A DNA stretch of 64,000 nt, from positions 930,001-994,000 of the forward strand of contig NW_026577927.1 in the NCBI RefSeq assembly GCF_029407905.1, in the 5' to 3' direction. The translations under genes were made by a program, and so were the position numbers. Source of the DNA: Bubalus kerabau. Its lineage: Eukaryota > Chordata > Mammalia > Artiodactyla > Bovidae. Within the stretch, counting starts at the first letter, position 1. Each line of letters opens with the position of its first letter. Positions 11,691 to 20,940 of the stretch are shown one piece after another. A model generated the notes under the pieces. The model did no database searches, was not told the origin of the DNA, and was given only the letters and a program-made list of their open reading frames with translations.

Positions 11691-14600
11691 GACTCTAGCT
11701 GGCAAGGGCCTCATATTGCGATGAAGGGGGAACCACATGGTTTTTAAGACTTGAGGCTGAATTCTCGAATTACGATGGGAAATTCAGACTTCCTCTTGTG
11801 TTGACCGTGGGAAGACCAATCTTCCATTCAAATTGTGAGGGAGAGATGGAGGTTGCTCTCGAGTCACTGTAGGGCAAAATAGACCTCATCTAGGCTTGTG
11901 TCTAGGACATAATGTTCCACTCCAGGGGCGACAGGGATCTCGGGGTTGCATTCCAAACTCACCCGGGGAGTCAGGCCTCGTCTCGAGGGAAGCAAAGGAC
12001 TCCGCTCTCCTCTCGAGTCGCACCGGGTATTTCTTGGACCCAACTGAGTGGCCTAAAGGGAGTCAATCCTCCTGTGAAGTTTGGAGAGAGGACCAGGGAT
12101 TGCTCTCCAGGTCAGGCAGGAAAAGAAGACCCCCATCTCTCCTTGACGGGGGCATCTTGTGGTTTTTCTCGAACTGCAGCGCCACTGTGTGTTTTCTCAC
12201 GAGGTACGATGGGGTACTCAGGGAGCCTCTTGTGTGGTACTAGGGAAGTCAGTTTTCCTGCTTGTGGCAAGGAGAGCGCGTCCTTGCTCTGGAGTCATGG
12301 TAGGGGAATCGGGCATCAAGAGACGTTGAAAAAGGACTCTCCAAGTCTTTCTCGGGTTACTTCAGGAAACTCTGGGTTCCCTCGACTTGTGCCAGTGACC
12401 TCAGGTAGCTTCTCAGGGAGCCTCTGAGAATTCAGGGATACTGTGGTGTTGGGAGGGGCCTCTCGGGACACCACTGAGTTTGGTTCAATGGAAGAGGGCC
12501 TCTTCTCTAGTTGAGGAAGGAACCTCAGGATTCCTCTCCATTTCTGACTCCGATCGCAGGGTCCCTGAAGAGTTGGGCCAGGAGGGTAAGGCCTCGTCTT
12601 GTGTGAAGGAATGCAACTTCACTTGCCTCTCGAGTTGTTCACGGGGTGACAGTCCACATTTGGAGCTGTGAGTGGAATCGGCGGGTTTTTCCAGATGATG
12701 CATGGGGATGTCAGTGTCTCTTCGTGTTGTGCCTTCATCCACAGGGTTGCCTTCGAAGAGATGTCCGGGCGTCAGGTTCTTATCTAGAGTGGACCGGGAA
12801 TTCGGGATCTTTCAGCATATGGCACCAACCATGAGGCTACTTTTCGAATTTCCTCATGAGACCGGCCTCATCCAGAGGTTCGCGGGGAACGTCGGGAACC
12901 CCTTGCAGACAAAGCATGGGAGTCGACCCTCCTGTCGCGATCAGGAGGGGTGAAGGGGCTCACAGGAAGTGGTGCCGTGAACTTTGGTGTTTCCCTCGAG
13001 TGAGACCGGTATGTCAGGGAACTTTGGGGGTCGCATCAAGGGTGCCAAGTACCGTTTTGTACTTCAGGATGGAACGTGGGACTTCCCTTGATACGCTGTA
13101 GCGGCCAAGGGCCTCATCTTGCAATGACGGGGGAGCCACGTGGTTTTTCTCGAGTTGCGGCGGGATTCTCGAGTTTCGACGGGGATTTCAGGCTTCCTCT
13201 TGTGTTGGGCCAGGGAAGTCCAATCATCCATTCGAGTTGCAACCGAGAGCTGGGGGTTGCGCTCGAGTCACTGCAGGGCAAAGGAGACCTCATCTAGGCT
13301 TGTGTCCAGGACCTAATGTTCCTCTCCAAGGGCCACAGGGATCTCAGGTTTGCATTCCAGACTCACCCAGGGAGTCAGGCCTCGTGTCAAAGGGAAGCAA
13401 AGGACTCTGCTCTCCTTTCGAGTCGCGACGGGCACCTCTTGGAGCCCACTTTGTGGCCTAAAGGGAGTCAAGCCTCCTGTGAAGTTTGGAGAGAGGACTT
13501 GGGACTGCTCTCCAGGCCATGCAGGAAAAGATGGCCCTCATCTCGCGATGACGGAGGGGTCTTGTGGGTTTTCTCGAGCTGCGGAGCCAGTGTGGGGTTT
13601 CACACGAGGTACGTCAGGGAGCTCAGGGAGCCTCTCATGTGGCGCCAGGGAAGTCAGGTCTCCATGTGCGTGGCGAGGGGGAGCGGGTTATTGCTCTCGA
13701 GCCATGGTAGGGGAATCTGACCTCAAGACGCATTGAAGAAGGACTCTCGAGGTCTTTCTTCGATTGTGGCAGGAAACCCTTATTTCCCTCGACGTTTGCC
13801 GGTGGCCTCAAGGAGCTTCTCAGAATGCCTATGAGAAGTCAGGGATACTGTGGAGATGGGAGTGGCCTCTCGGGACTCCACTGGGTTTGTTTTAATGGAA
13901 GAGGGCCTCATCTCGGGTTGAGGCAGGAACCTCAGGTTTCCTCTCCATTTCTGACTCAGATCGAAGCGTGCCTGCAGAGTTGGGATTGGATACTCAGGCC
14001 TCGTCTTGTCTGAGGAAGGGAACTCCGCTTGCCTCTCTCATTGTTTAAGGGGTGACAGGCCAGTTGTGGAGCTGTATGTGGATCCTGTGGGATTTTCCGG
14101 ACGATGAACAGGGTTGCCAGTGCCCCCTCGTGTAGTGCCTTCATCCACAGGGTTGCCTTAGAAGAGGTGTCCGGGCATCGGGTTCTTATCAAGAGCAAGA
14201 CTGAGAAATCATGGTCTTTTGGCACGTGGCACCAACACGAGGCTACGTCTCGAATTTCTTCGTGAGACTGGCCTCATCCTGAGGTGCGCCATGAAGGTCG
14301 GGAACCCCTTCTAGACAAAGCAGGGGGATCGACCTTCCTGCCGTGATCAGGAGCGGAGAAGGGGCTCAAATGAAGTGGTGCCAGGAACTTCGGTGTTCCC
14401 TTGGAGTGAGACCGGTATATTGGGGAACTTTTGGGGTCGCATCAAGGGTGCCAAGTAGCATTTCGAACTTTATGACGAAACATGGGACTTCTCTTGAGAC
14501 TCTGTAGCGGGCAAAGGCCTCATATTGCGATGAATGGGGAACCACGTGGTTTTTAAGAGTTGCGGCGGGATTCTCGAGTTACAACGGGAAATTCAGACTT

Positions 14601-15306
14601 CCTCTTGTGTTGGCCCAGTGAAGACCAATCTTCCATTCGAATTGCGAGGGAGAGATGGGTGTTGCTCTCGAGTCACTGTAGGGCAAAATAGACCTCATCT
14701 AGGCTTTTGTCCAGGACATAATGTTCCTCTCCATGGGCAACAGGGATCTCGGGGTTGCATTCCAGACTCACCCGAGGTAAGGCCTCATCTCGAGGGGAAA
14801 CAAAGTACTCTGCTCTCCTCTCAAGTCGCGACAGGTATCTCTTGAAGCCCATTGAGTGGCCTAAAGGGAGTAAAGCCTCCTGTGAAGTTTGGAGAAAGGA
14901 CCAGGGATTGCTCTCCAGGTCAGGCAGGAAAAGAAGTCCCCAATCTCGCGATGACGGTGGCGTCTCGTGGGTTTTCCCGAGCTGCGGCGCCAGTGTGGGG
15001 TTTCTCACGAGGTATGACGGGGAGCTCAGGGAGCCTCTCATGTGGCGCCAGTGAAGTCAGGTGTCCATGCACATGGCGAGGGGGAGCGTGTCATCGCTCT
15101 CGAGTCATGGTAGGGGAATCCGGCCTCAAGACGCGTTGAAGACGGACTCTTGAGGTCTTTCTCGGGTTGCGGCAGGAGACCCTGTGTTCCCTCGACTTGT
15201 GCCGGTGACCTCAGGGAGTTGCTCAGGGTTCCTCTGAGAAGACACTGATACTGTGGTGTTGGGAGGGGCCTCTCGGGACTCCACTGCGTTTGGTGCAATG
15301 GAAGAT

Positions 15307-16609
15307 TGCCGGGAGCCAGCGAGAGACATTCCACTCGTGACAAATGTCATGAGGAAAGAGTCTCGGCATACGCAAAGGCGGGATCGAGCCTCCGGGAGTT
15401 CCCCCGTATATTCTTGAGCATCTACCCCCAAAAACCAAAGTCTGCCTTTTTTATGGCTTTGTTCTCTCACCTCTGACATTACTGGGGATGTCCCCTACCA
15501 CCATCTCACTCTCTCTGTCAAAGAGCTAACTTACAGCTCCAACTAATAATGTTCCTGGGCAATTAGTAGTGTTTAAATCCAAACCCCTCAGATGGTTTTC
15601 TAACTCGCCTGACAAGTTTACCCGGTCTTCTACAGCTATGCATACGATTGTGTACAGTCTCCCAGCCTCGAGACGCACGGGAAGTTTAAGATATTCAAAT
15701 AGCTTAGAGCCTCTCAGAGAGTTAGAAACTGTCAGAATAAAACTAGTAAAAGATTTCATTGATGAACCAATCCTTTTTGCCAAGTTTCCACATCCCCTGA
15801 ATTGTATCCTTGAATGTGTGTTAATTAATATAGTTGGTATGTAGAAAAAATAAGTACTGGCCTTGATGTTAGTAACTTTAGACCCTTAAGGTAATAAATT
15901 CTTTTCTTTGTTGTAAACCCATTACACATCCTCCCTATAGGAATGCAATTTTATCTTCGAAAGATGGCGCCAAACCTTAAACAATTACTCTTAGAGAAAA
16001 TAACTCTTATGGTTGATAAGTCTTTGTCAAGAGTCATAAAATGTTAATAGGTCTTCTGGCCAGAAGATGATGTAAATCATCTAAACCATTTTAATACGAT
16101 AAATCTGCAGAAAAGAAACCCTGGTTTTTGATAAGGATTAAAGACTGCTGACTTTGCATCCCCTATTATCCTCTATGTGTAACTTAGGGTATTAAAACCT
16201 GTGTTGAAAATAAAGTTACGGGCCTTGCTCGCCAACGCTTGGTCTCCCCATGTCATTATTCCCCTCAATTTTCAGATGAGTGTCCATCTGGAGCGCGGAT
16301 ATCCTCTGCGACCATTTATTTGCCTGGGCTTCGAAGACCTACTCGATAAGGTGTCTAAGGTGGGGCAACTTCCTCTATTCTAGAGGGCACTTGCAGCCTC
16401 CGTGGTCAGAGCTAACCTGGTGTCATGGGTTATATTGATTTTCCGCGTAAACCAAGCTACTCAGCTGCTTTTCTCCACTGAATTTTCCTACTGAGCTATC
16501 CTCATTCTATTACTCTTTATATCTTTGATGAATAAATAAATATATAAATAGGTCGCCTACTCCATCTTCCCTTCAAATACCCTGGATCAGCTGGGGCTGG
16601 ACCTCTGCA
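15307..16609 (+). repeat. 5' LTR of the endogenous retrovirus
   Basis: This 1303-bp LTR begins TGCCGGGAGCC and ends CTCTGCA, immediately before the primer binding site. A degenerate TATA element (tattaaaa, 16190-16197) and a polyadenylation signal (aataaa, 16209-16214) mark the U3/R area. LTRs this long are unusual among betaretroviruses; the mouse mammary tumour virus LTR is of similar length because it holds an accessory gene. A 91-codon open frame at 15569-15844 is also open in the 3' LTR, but it begins with GTG and has no ATG there. Its two copies differ mostly at amino-acid-changing sites, so I do not call it a gene. Confidence 0.9.
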
Positions 16610-16611
16610 GG

Positions 16612-16629
16612 TGGCGCCCGAGACAGGCA
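16612..16629 (+). promoter_or_regulatory. Retroviral primer binding site (tRNA-Lys type)
   Basis: The sequence tggcgcccgagacaggca lies two bases after the LTR end. It matches the lysine-tRNA class of primer binding sites over its first ten bases (tggcgcccga), then shows a one-base insertion relative to the Lys3 form. Position and sequence fix the LTR boundary and the + orientation. Confidence 0.85.
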
Positions 16630-16853
16630 TTTCGAAGGTAAATCCCCAACCCCATTCCCCCAGTGTTCAGTTTTCGGGACAGATAGGATCCCACTTAGGG
16701 GGCTGCAGATCCCCCTGTAGAATAGACAGGGCGAGAGGAGTGGGAAGTGTTGAAGAGTTAGAGAGAAAAAACGGTTTCTAAAAAGGCTGACAAAAAGGGC
16801 CTAATCTTTAGATAGCTAAAAGCAAAATCTTTTACTATCCTTAATTTTCTGAC

Positions 16854-17435
16854 ATGGGCAACACTGAATCAAATGAAAGACAGCTCTTTATAGGAGTAAT
16901 TTTACAGTTATTAAGTAAAAGAAGAATCAAGGTTAAAACATCTTCCATTCAATCATTTTTTTACATTTGTACAAGACCACTGCCCTTGGTTTCTACAACA
17001 AGGCACTGTTAACCTAGATATCTTGAAAAAAAACTAGGAAAACAGCTAAGAGCTTATTGTGCTCAGCAAGGTTTGGAAAAAATCCCTACTTACACCTTTC
17101 CTCTGTGGAATATGACTAGAGATGTTTTAGATCCAGCTCATGAATTTGAAAAGGTACCTGTTAAAGTGGAAAGTAAAGTTGGAAAAGTACCTGTTAAACA
17201 AAAAAGCAAATCTGAAAAGGTACCTGTTATAAAGAAAAGTGAAAATGAAGAGGCTATACCTAGCTATCGACAGCTAAATGAATGGCTAGCCGCTATGACT
17301 GCCAATGAGCATGTAAAAGATAGGGATGAAAAGAAAGATCAGCTCTCCCCTCAATTTGAAAAAGGTTTAGAGGAAACAGCAGCTCGATGCCATTCTGATG
17401 AGGATTGTTTTTTTTTTTTTTTTTTTTTTAGCTAA
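16854..17435 (+). pseudogene. gag: Gag N-terminal (matrix) remnant, frameshifted
   Basis: An ATG at 16854 opens MGNTES, with the glycine-2 expected for myristoylated retroviral matrix. The frame then slips at a run of seven T (about 16956-16962) and again at a run of eight A (17026-17033). From about 17034 to 17435 it stays open and contains an LWNMTRDVLD segment, three K-V-P-V repeats (17150-17235) and an acidic EETAARCHSDED stretch, as in the matrix to phosphoprotein region of betaretroviral Gag. It ends in a 22-base T tract (17408-17429). Matrix would direct Gag to the plasma membrane in a live virus; this copy cannot make it. About 220 bases of leader (16630-16853) separate it from the primer binding site, and I see no other feature in them. 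Confidence 0.8.
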
Positions 17436-18267
17436 AGATGCTCCTAAAAGTTTAAGAAAACATCCCTAATCAGACCATCCGCTCCTAGGAGGTTGAGGGA
17501 AACATCCCCGATCAGACAGTTCGTAAGATTTAGTTACCAAACAGTTAAAGGATCTCCGGAACAGAAGAGGAAAACTTCGGGACGCTCCCATCCCCCTATG
17601 CCTCCTCCTCCATGTCGGGGTAAAGGGCCACCGCTAGGAGTTTCCCGGAGAAGGATTTTCTCTAGTCCCAAGGATGAACTCGATCCTCACCTTGAGGCTT
17701 CTTTTCTAGTCCCCTCTGAAGTTTAGCCAGGGTAAAGAGGTTACAAAATAAATAAAAATATTCTCTAAAATTAAAAAAAAAATTAAAAATGGATTTCTCT
17801 GCATCTAAGAATAGACAAATATTTATTGACTGTGGAATATGATTAGAAATGTCCTGGACCTCCGTCACGAGGCTGTTAAATAGCCTATGGGGGAGGCTAT
17901 AGAGGTGGATGGTGGTGAGTCTCCATTTACTGCACAGATCATATTTTCTGCCATTGAAAAAAAAAAAGGAGGGAGAAAGTGGTCTACCTCCCGAGGAAGG
18001 AGAGGGCTTACAGGACGCTGCGGCCGAGAGCCCTGGCGAGCTCCCTCCCCCTCTGCACAAACCTTTAAAAAACTTATCCACCACTTTCTGATTTAAGGAG
18101 ACCACCACCGCCTTCGATTGTGCCTCCCAGGACCCAGGAGTTCCCCACTTTGCCCCCAAAGCCTCCCAAAGTGTTGCCTAAGACTGAGGAAGATAAAAAG
18201 TTTTTTAAACAAAGGAGCTTTTAGTACACAATATTCAGAGCGTGCTCCTTGGAGAAAACTCCCTCAG
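17436..18267 (+). pseudogene. Degraded second gag segment
   Basis: This region has no long frame with retroviral sense, but at 17830-17880 it repeats the LWNM...VLD motif of 17103-17149 in diverged form (about 70 percent over 45 bases by eye). At 17960-18090 there is an acidic-proline stretch (PPEEGEGLQDAAAESPGELP) comparable with the acidic stretch at 17361-17403. The order of the two motifs is the same in both segments, so part of the gag matrix region appears to be present twice, in two diverged versions. Proline-rich codons around 17580-17650 and 18100-18160 also fit a Gag linker. Capsid and nucleocapsid are not recognisable. A-rich runs (17770-17800, 17957-17968) interrupt it. Confidence 0.55.
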
Positions 18268-18870
18268 GGGGGTCTCACCCAGGCTAGGAGAAAAGCGAAA
18301 AGGCAAGGAGATTTAATAACAATATTAACCCCTGATGTGCCACTTACTCCAATTCCAACCGGAGTGGCTGGCCCCCTATCTGAGGACATTGTAAGATTTG
18401 TCCTGGGGCGTAGCTCGCTTTCTTTTAAAAAAAAAATAAATAAAAAAAAAAGAAAGAAAAGAAATTTCGCTGGTGCATGGTGTAGTAGATTCTGATGATA
18501 TTGAGAAATTAAAGTCTTGATCTCACTGCCTATCAAAACTGTACAAATTAATAAAGGTCAAAGAGTAACACAGCTTTTACTTTTACCTTACTATCAGACA
18601 AGGAAAAACTTGACTTCTCAAGCTAAGAGCCACAAAACATTTGGATCTAGTGATCTAGCCTTTTGGGTGCAGGAAATTACAGTTCCAAGGCCTTTAAAAG
18701 ATCTTTTAATTCAAGAGAATAAAACGCCAGGGCTATTAGACACAGGAACAGACGTCTCTTAACATTGCTGGGAAAGACTGGCCCAGCTCCTGGCCAACAC
18801 ATAATACTGAAAATGAGTTGGTGGGATTAGAGAAAGTGGTATGTGGGGTGGAGATGCTGTACAGGTGGTA
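18268..18870 (+). pseudogene. pro: dUTPase-protease (pro) remnant
   Basis: The frame around 18270-18425 carries a dUTPase-like N-terminal part (LTPIPTGVAGPL, then LGRSSLSF). An A-rich insert at about 18426-18463 interrupts it. It resumes with the GVVDSDD motif at about 18480 and a slipped frame from 18517 (VLISLPIKTVQINKGQRV). This leads into the aspartyl protease start FWVQEI and the catalytic triplet Asp-Thr-Gly (18739-18747), within LLDTGTDVS. A stop follows at 18760-18762, only a few residues past the active site, so the rest of the protease is lost after about 18870. The dUTPase-then-protease order in one frame is characteristic of betaretroviruses, where the product would clear dUTP and cleave Gag polyproteins. 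Broken by an insertion, a frameshift and a stop. Confidence 0.82.
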
Positions 18871-19440
18871 CATTTAACAATACTTTATATATTGTTATAA
18901 ATACATAATATAAATGTATTTGCCTAATTACAGTTTGCCTAATTAGGTATGGGTATAAATAAAATATAATAAAGGTATACCTAATTCTATTTATAGATCT
19001 ATACTTAATTAATTTGTATATAAATTAATATGTATACTATATACACACACATATATATATACTGTATAATTAAATATATATGGCAGAATATAATGTGTGT
19101 GTGGCTGATATTAATTGGTATGGATTGATGTGCTGTGATGATAAATGTTCTATATACTGTATAATTATAAATGTGTGACATGTATTATTACAGTATATTG
19201 GTTTGTGTTGGTTGGTATTAGCTGTGTATGTGTTGTATTGTTGTAATATATATTAATTAATATATTAATTATAAAGATTAATTCAAGTATATTGATTTAT
19301 ATATATTATATGTCAATAACTTTATACTTGTTGCCATATATAAATACATATATAAATGCATTTTGCATTTAGGTATATCTGTATACCTGTATACCAAAAT
19401 GAGATAAGGAGGTTATACATTTATTACTTAAATTTATACA
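18871..19440. repeat. AT-rich low-complexity segment in place of reverse transcriptase
   Basis: About 570 bases made almost entirely of A and T, with imperfect TA, ATAT and TGTG runs and many short near-repeats. It lies where the reverse transcriptase and RNase H coding region would be. No retroviral motif is visible in any frame. It may be an expanded microsatellite that replaced or followed a pol deletion. There is no promoter or origin evidence. Confidence 0.7.
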
Positions 19441-19765
19441 GAGACCTAAACTAAACATTAGACCTAAATTAACATATCCATAGGGAAACAGCTAGACAAA
19501 TAGTGAAGTTATGTTCCAATTGTAATTAATCACTTAAACGTAAACACACAGGGGCAGACTACAATGATGAGACACTAGATGCCTGAATTACAGGCTACGA
19601 CTCGGCCCCTGGTCAAGTAAAAAGGCCTCCTTACGGGAGAGTGAAAAAGGCCAGATGTGTTGCTAACTTGTGGGAGAGGGTATGCTTGTATATTTCTACA
19701 GAATGCAGATTCTCCGGTTTGGATCTCAGACAAATTCGTCATGTCACATTCCCCAAAGACCAGGT
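19441..19765 (+). pseudogene. pol: Integrase remnant, core deleted
   Basis: Two integrase pieces are joined. At about 19488-19530 the frame reads ARQIVKLCSNC, matching the second half of the N-terminal zinc-binding domain (CxxC). At about 19640-19750 it reads VLLTCGRGYACIF and then a DSPVWISDK segment, matching the DNA-binding C-terminal end of betaretroviral integrase. The catalytic core with its D,D,E residues, which would join viral to host DNA, is missing, and stops lie between the pieces. The frame then runs directly into the TIMP2-like insert, so this marks the 3' end of pol. Confidence 0.78.
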
Positions 19766-20121
19766 TCTCGGCGCGTGCACTCGCTCGCTCCCCCTCCCCC
19801 AGCCAGCTCTCGCCTCCGCGCCACCAGCAGCGCCTCGCACCCACCTCTCTGCACCCCGTGACCTAGAGCAAAGAAGTCTGTGCAGCGAGTGAGGGCCAGA
19901 GAGGAAAGCGCGCCCGCGGAGTGCCGTCCAGACCAGCGTGGCCCCACCGGCGAGAGGGGACCGCCCTGAGCCCAAGCGGTGGCGGCTAGCCCTAAACCAC
20001 GAACCCTGCCCCTCCGCCCACCATAGGCGCCTTGGCCCACAGCCTGCCGCTCGCGTTCTGCCTCCTGATGCTGGGGACACTGCTCCCCCGGGCTGACGCC
20101 TACAGCTGCTCCCTGGTTCAT
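19766..20121 (+). pseudogene. TIMP2: Captured TIMP2 exon-1 fragment inside the retrovirus
   Basis: This strikingly GC-rich piece sits in an AT-rich provirus. From 20023, 33 codons align without gaps to the start of mammalian TIMP2, the secreted metalloproteinase inhibitor. The segment SLPLAFCLLMLGTLLPRADA is the hydrophobic core and end of its signal peptide, followed by Y-SCSLVH where the mature protein begins C-SCSPVH. The 250 bases before it are GC-rich and resemble the TIMP2 5' UTR. Homology stops within exon 1, after the histidine codon at 20119-20121; a stop (20128-20130) follows. The ATG is ATA (20023-20025) and the first mature cysteine, which chelates the metalloproteinase zinc, is Tyr (20101-20103). 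It sits between pol and env on the viral sense strand, as expected for a transduced host sequence. The TIMP2 comparison is from memory, but the codon-by-codon match is strong. Confidence 0.85.
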
Positions 20122-20940
20122 CTTGTTTAAACCCTCAATATAATGTTTGCTCCTTTGTAATGCTACAACATCCACCTTATCTTATGATGTAACCACTTAT
20201 TGAATTATGGTCTTGCTGTATTACAACAACTACAGGATTTAATGCAAACACGACGGTTTGTGGGCTTAATTATCTTGGGAACAGCAGCTTTGATAAGTGC
20301 AATCACTTCTGTTACTGTGGTAGCAATATCATTGACTCAACAAGTACATACTGCTCAATATGTTGATTCTATGTCCAAAAATGTTTCTTTAACATTGGCA
20401 ACACAGGAAGCTATAGAGAGAAAATTAGAAATGAGGGTAGACGCCCTAGAGGAAGCAGTAATACATATTGGGGCTGAATTGCAGGCTTTAAAGGTGAAAA
20501 TGGCATTGTCTTGTCATGCTGACTATCGGTGGATATGTGGAACACCCCTGAAAGTAAATGAGACAGATTTTGAATGGGAAAAGATTAAAAACCATATTTC
20601 AGGTATCTGGAACAGCTCTGACATTGGTTGAGACGTAGGGAAACTTCACTATCAAATAGCAACCATGGAGCACTCCCGATTAGATTTTACTGCTGCTGGA
20701 ACAGCAAATGATTTCTTCCAAACTTTCCCTAACTACATCTCAGGAAAGAATATTCTGTCTAATGTCTTTAGCTATGCTGCGGTGGCTGCTTTAATTCTGC
20801 TTCTCATAATCATTCTTCCTTGTATTGTCAGGATTCTTCGGCAGAGTATTCAGAGGCTCGCGACTGAGCTACATCTGGCTGTTTTAAGAAATAAAAAACG
20901 GGGAGATGCCGGGAGCCGGCGAGAGACATTCCACTCGTGA
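20122..20940 (+). pseudogene. env: Env transmembrane subunit remnant
   Basis: The first 65 bases are unrecognisable and hold stops. From 20188 a frame stays open to a single in-frame TGA (20629-20631) and continues in the same frame to 20940, ending just inside the 3' LTR. In order it shows a glycine/alanine-rich hydrophobic fusion-peptide-like stretch (about 20250-20335), a heptad-type coiled coil (20360-20500), a CHADYRWIC disulfide-loop motif (about 20514-20540), a membrane anchor AALILLLIIILPCIV (about 20790-20830) and a short basic tail. This is the class II retroviral TM layout that drives membrane fusion. The surface subunit and a start codon are absent, so no functional Env is encoded. 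The remarkable point is that the TM part is far less damaged than gag or pol. Confidence 0.85.
20893..20906 (+). promoter_or_regulatory. Polypurine tract
   Basis: The run aaaaaacggggaga lies directly before the TGCCGGG start of the 3' LTR and is purine except for one C. It is the expected plus-strand primer site and fixes the 3' LTR boundary at 20907. Confidence 0.8.

Larger units (their letters stand above)
2070..15290. repeat. Duplicated multi-monomer block, copy 1
   Basis: This run of about nine monomers is far more similar to 43020-52015 than to its own neighbours. Corresponding points sit at a constant offset of about 40946 bp from 2.07 to 8.06 kb, then 38138 bp from 10.87 to about 13.46 kb, then 36724 bp from about 14.87 to 15.29 kb. 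The steps are two monomers and one monomer missing from the other copy. Both copies share unusual variants: monomers of 1418 and 1421 bp, a 435-bp partial duplication and an A/B recombinant unit. By eye, identity is roughly 95-98 percent. Similarity fades at about 2.07 kb on the left and about 15.29 kb on the right, next to the retroviral insertion. Confidence 0.85.
1..15306. repeat. Satellite I-like tandem array, left arm (diverged monomers)
   Basis: Head-to-tail monomers of about 1.40 kb. Using the recurring gagtcactgcaggg site as a phase mark, copies start at 61, 1464, 2865, 4283, 5704, 7102, 8942, 10341, 11861, 13265 and 14670. Spacings are 1398-1421 bp, except 1840 bp (7102-8942) and 1520 bp (10341-11861), where partial monomers were added. 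Each monomer is built of shorter diverged segments that repeatedly carry a CTCGAG core. Period and composition fit the bovine 1.715 satellite I family; the sheep and goat homologue has a much shorter unit (about 0.8 kb), which argues for Bovini. Two subtypes alternate: A (GC-rich, ggaaggcagg or ggaagacagg, at about 1-2 kb and 9.4-11.5 kb) and B (ggggcgacagg, often with GAATTC). No gene is supported here. The family name is from memory; the repetition is seen directly. Confidence 0.93.

Noticed and set aside
17493..17726. A 77-codon basic, proline-rich frame in the retrovirus
   Set aside because: It has no recognised domain, begins without clear start context and lies in the decayed gag area. 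Kept only as possible Gag linker remnant.
19739..20175. Antisense open frames of 113 and 143 codons across the TIMP2-like insert
   Set aside because: They are shadows of the GC-rich captured segment. The sense strand explains the sequence and shows gap-free codon alignment to TIMP2.
20628..20665. Two separate env genes at 20188-20631 and 20665-20940
   Set aside because: They are in the same frame, split by one TGA, and together follow the order of a single transmembrane subunit.
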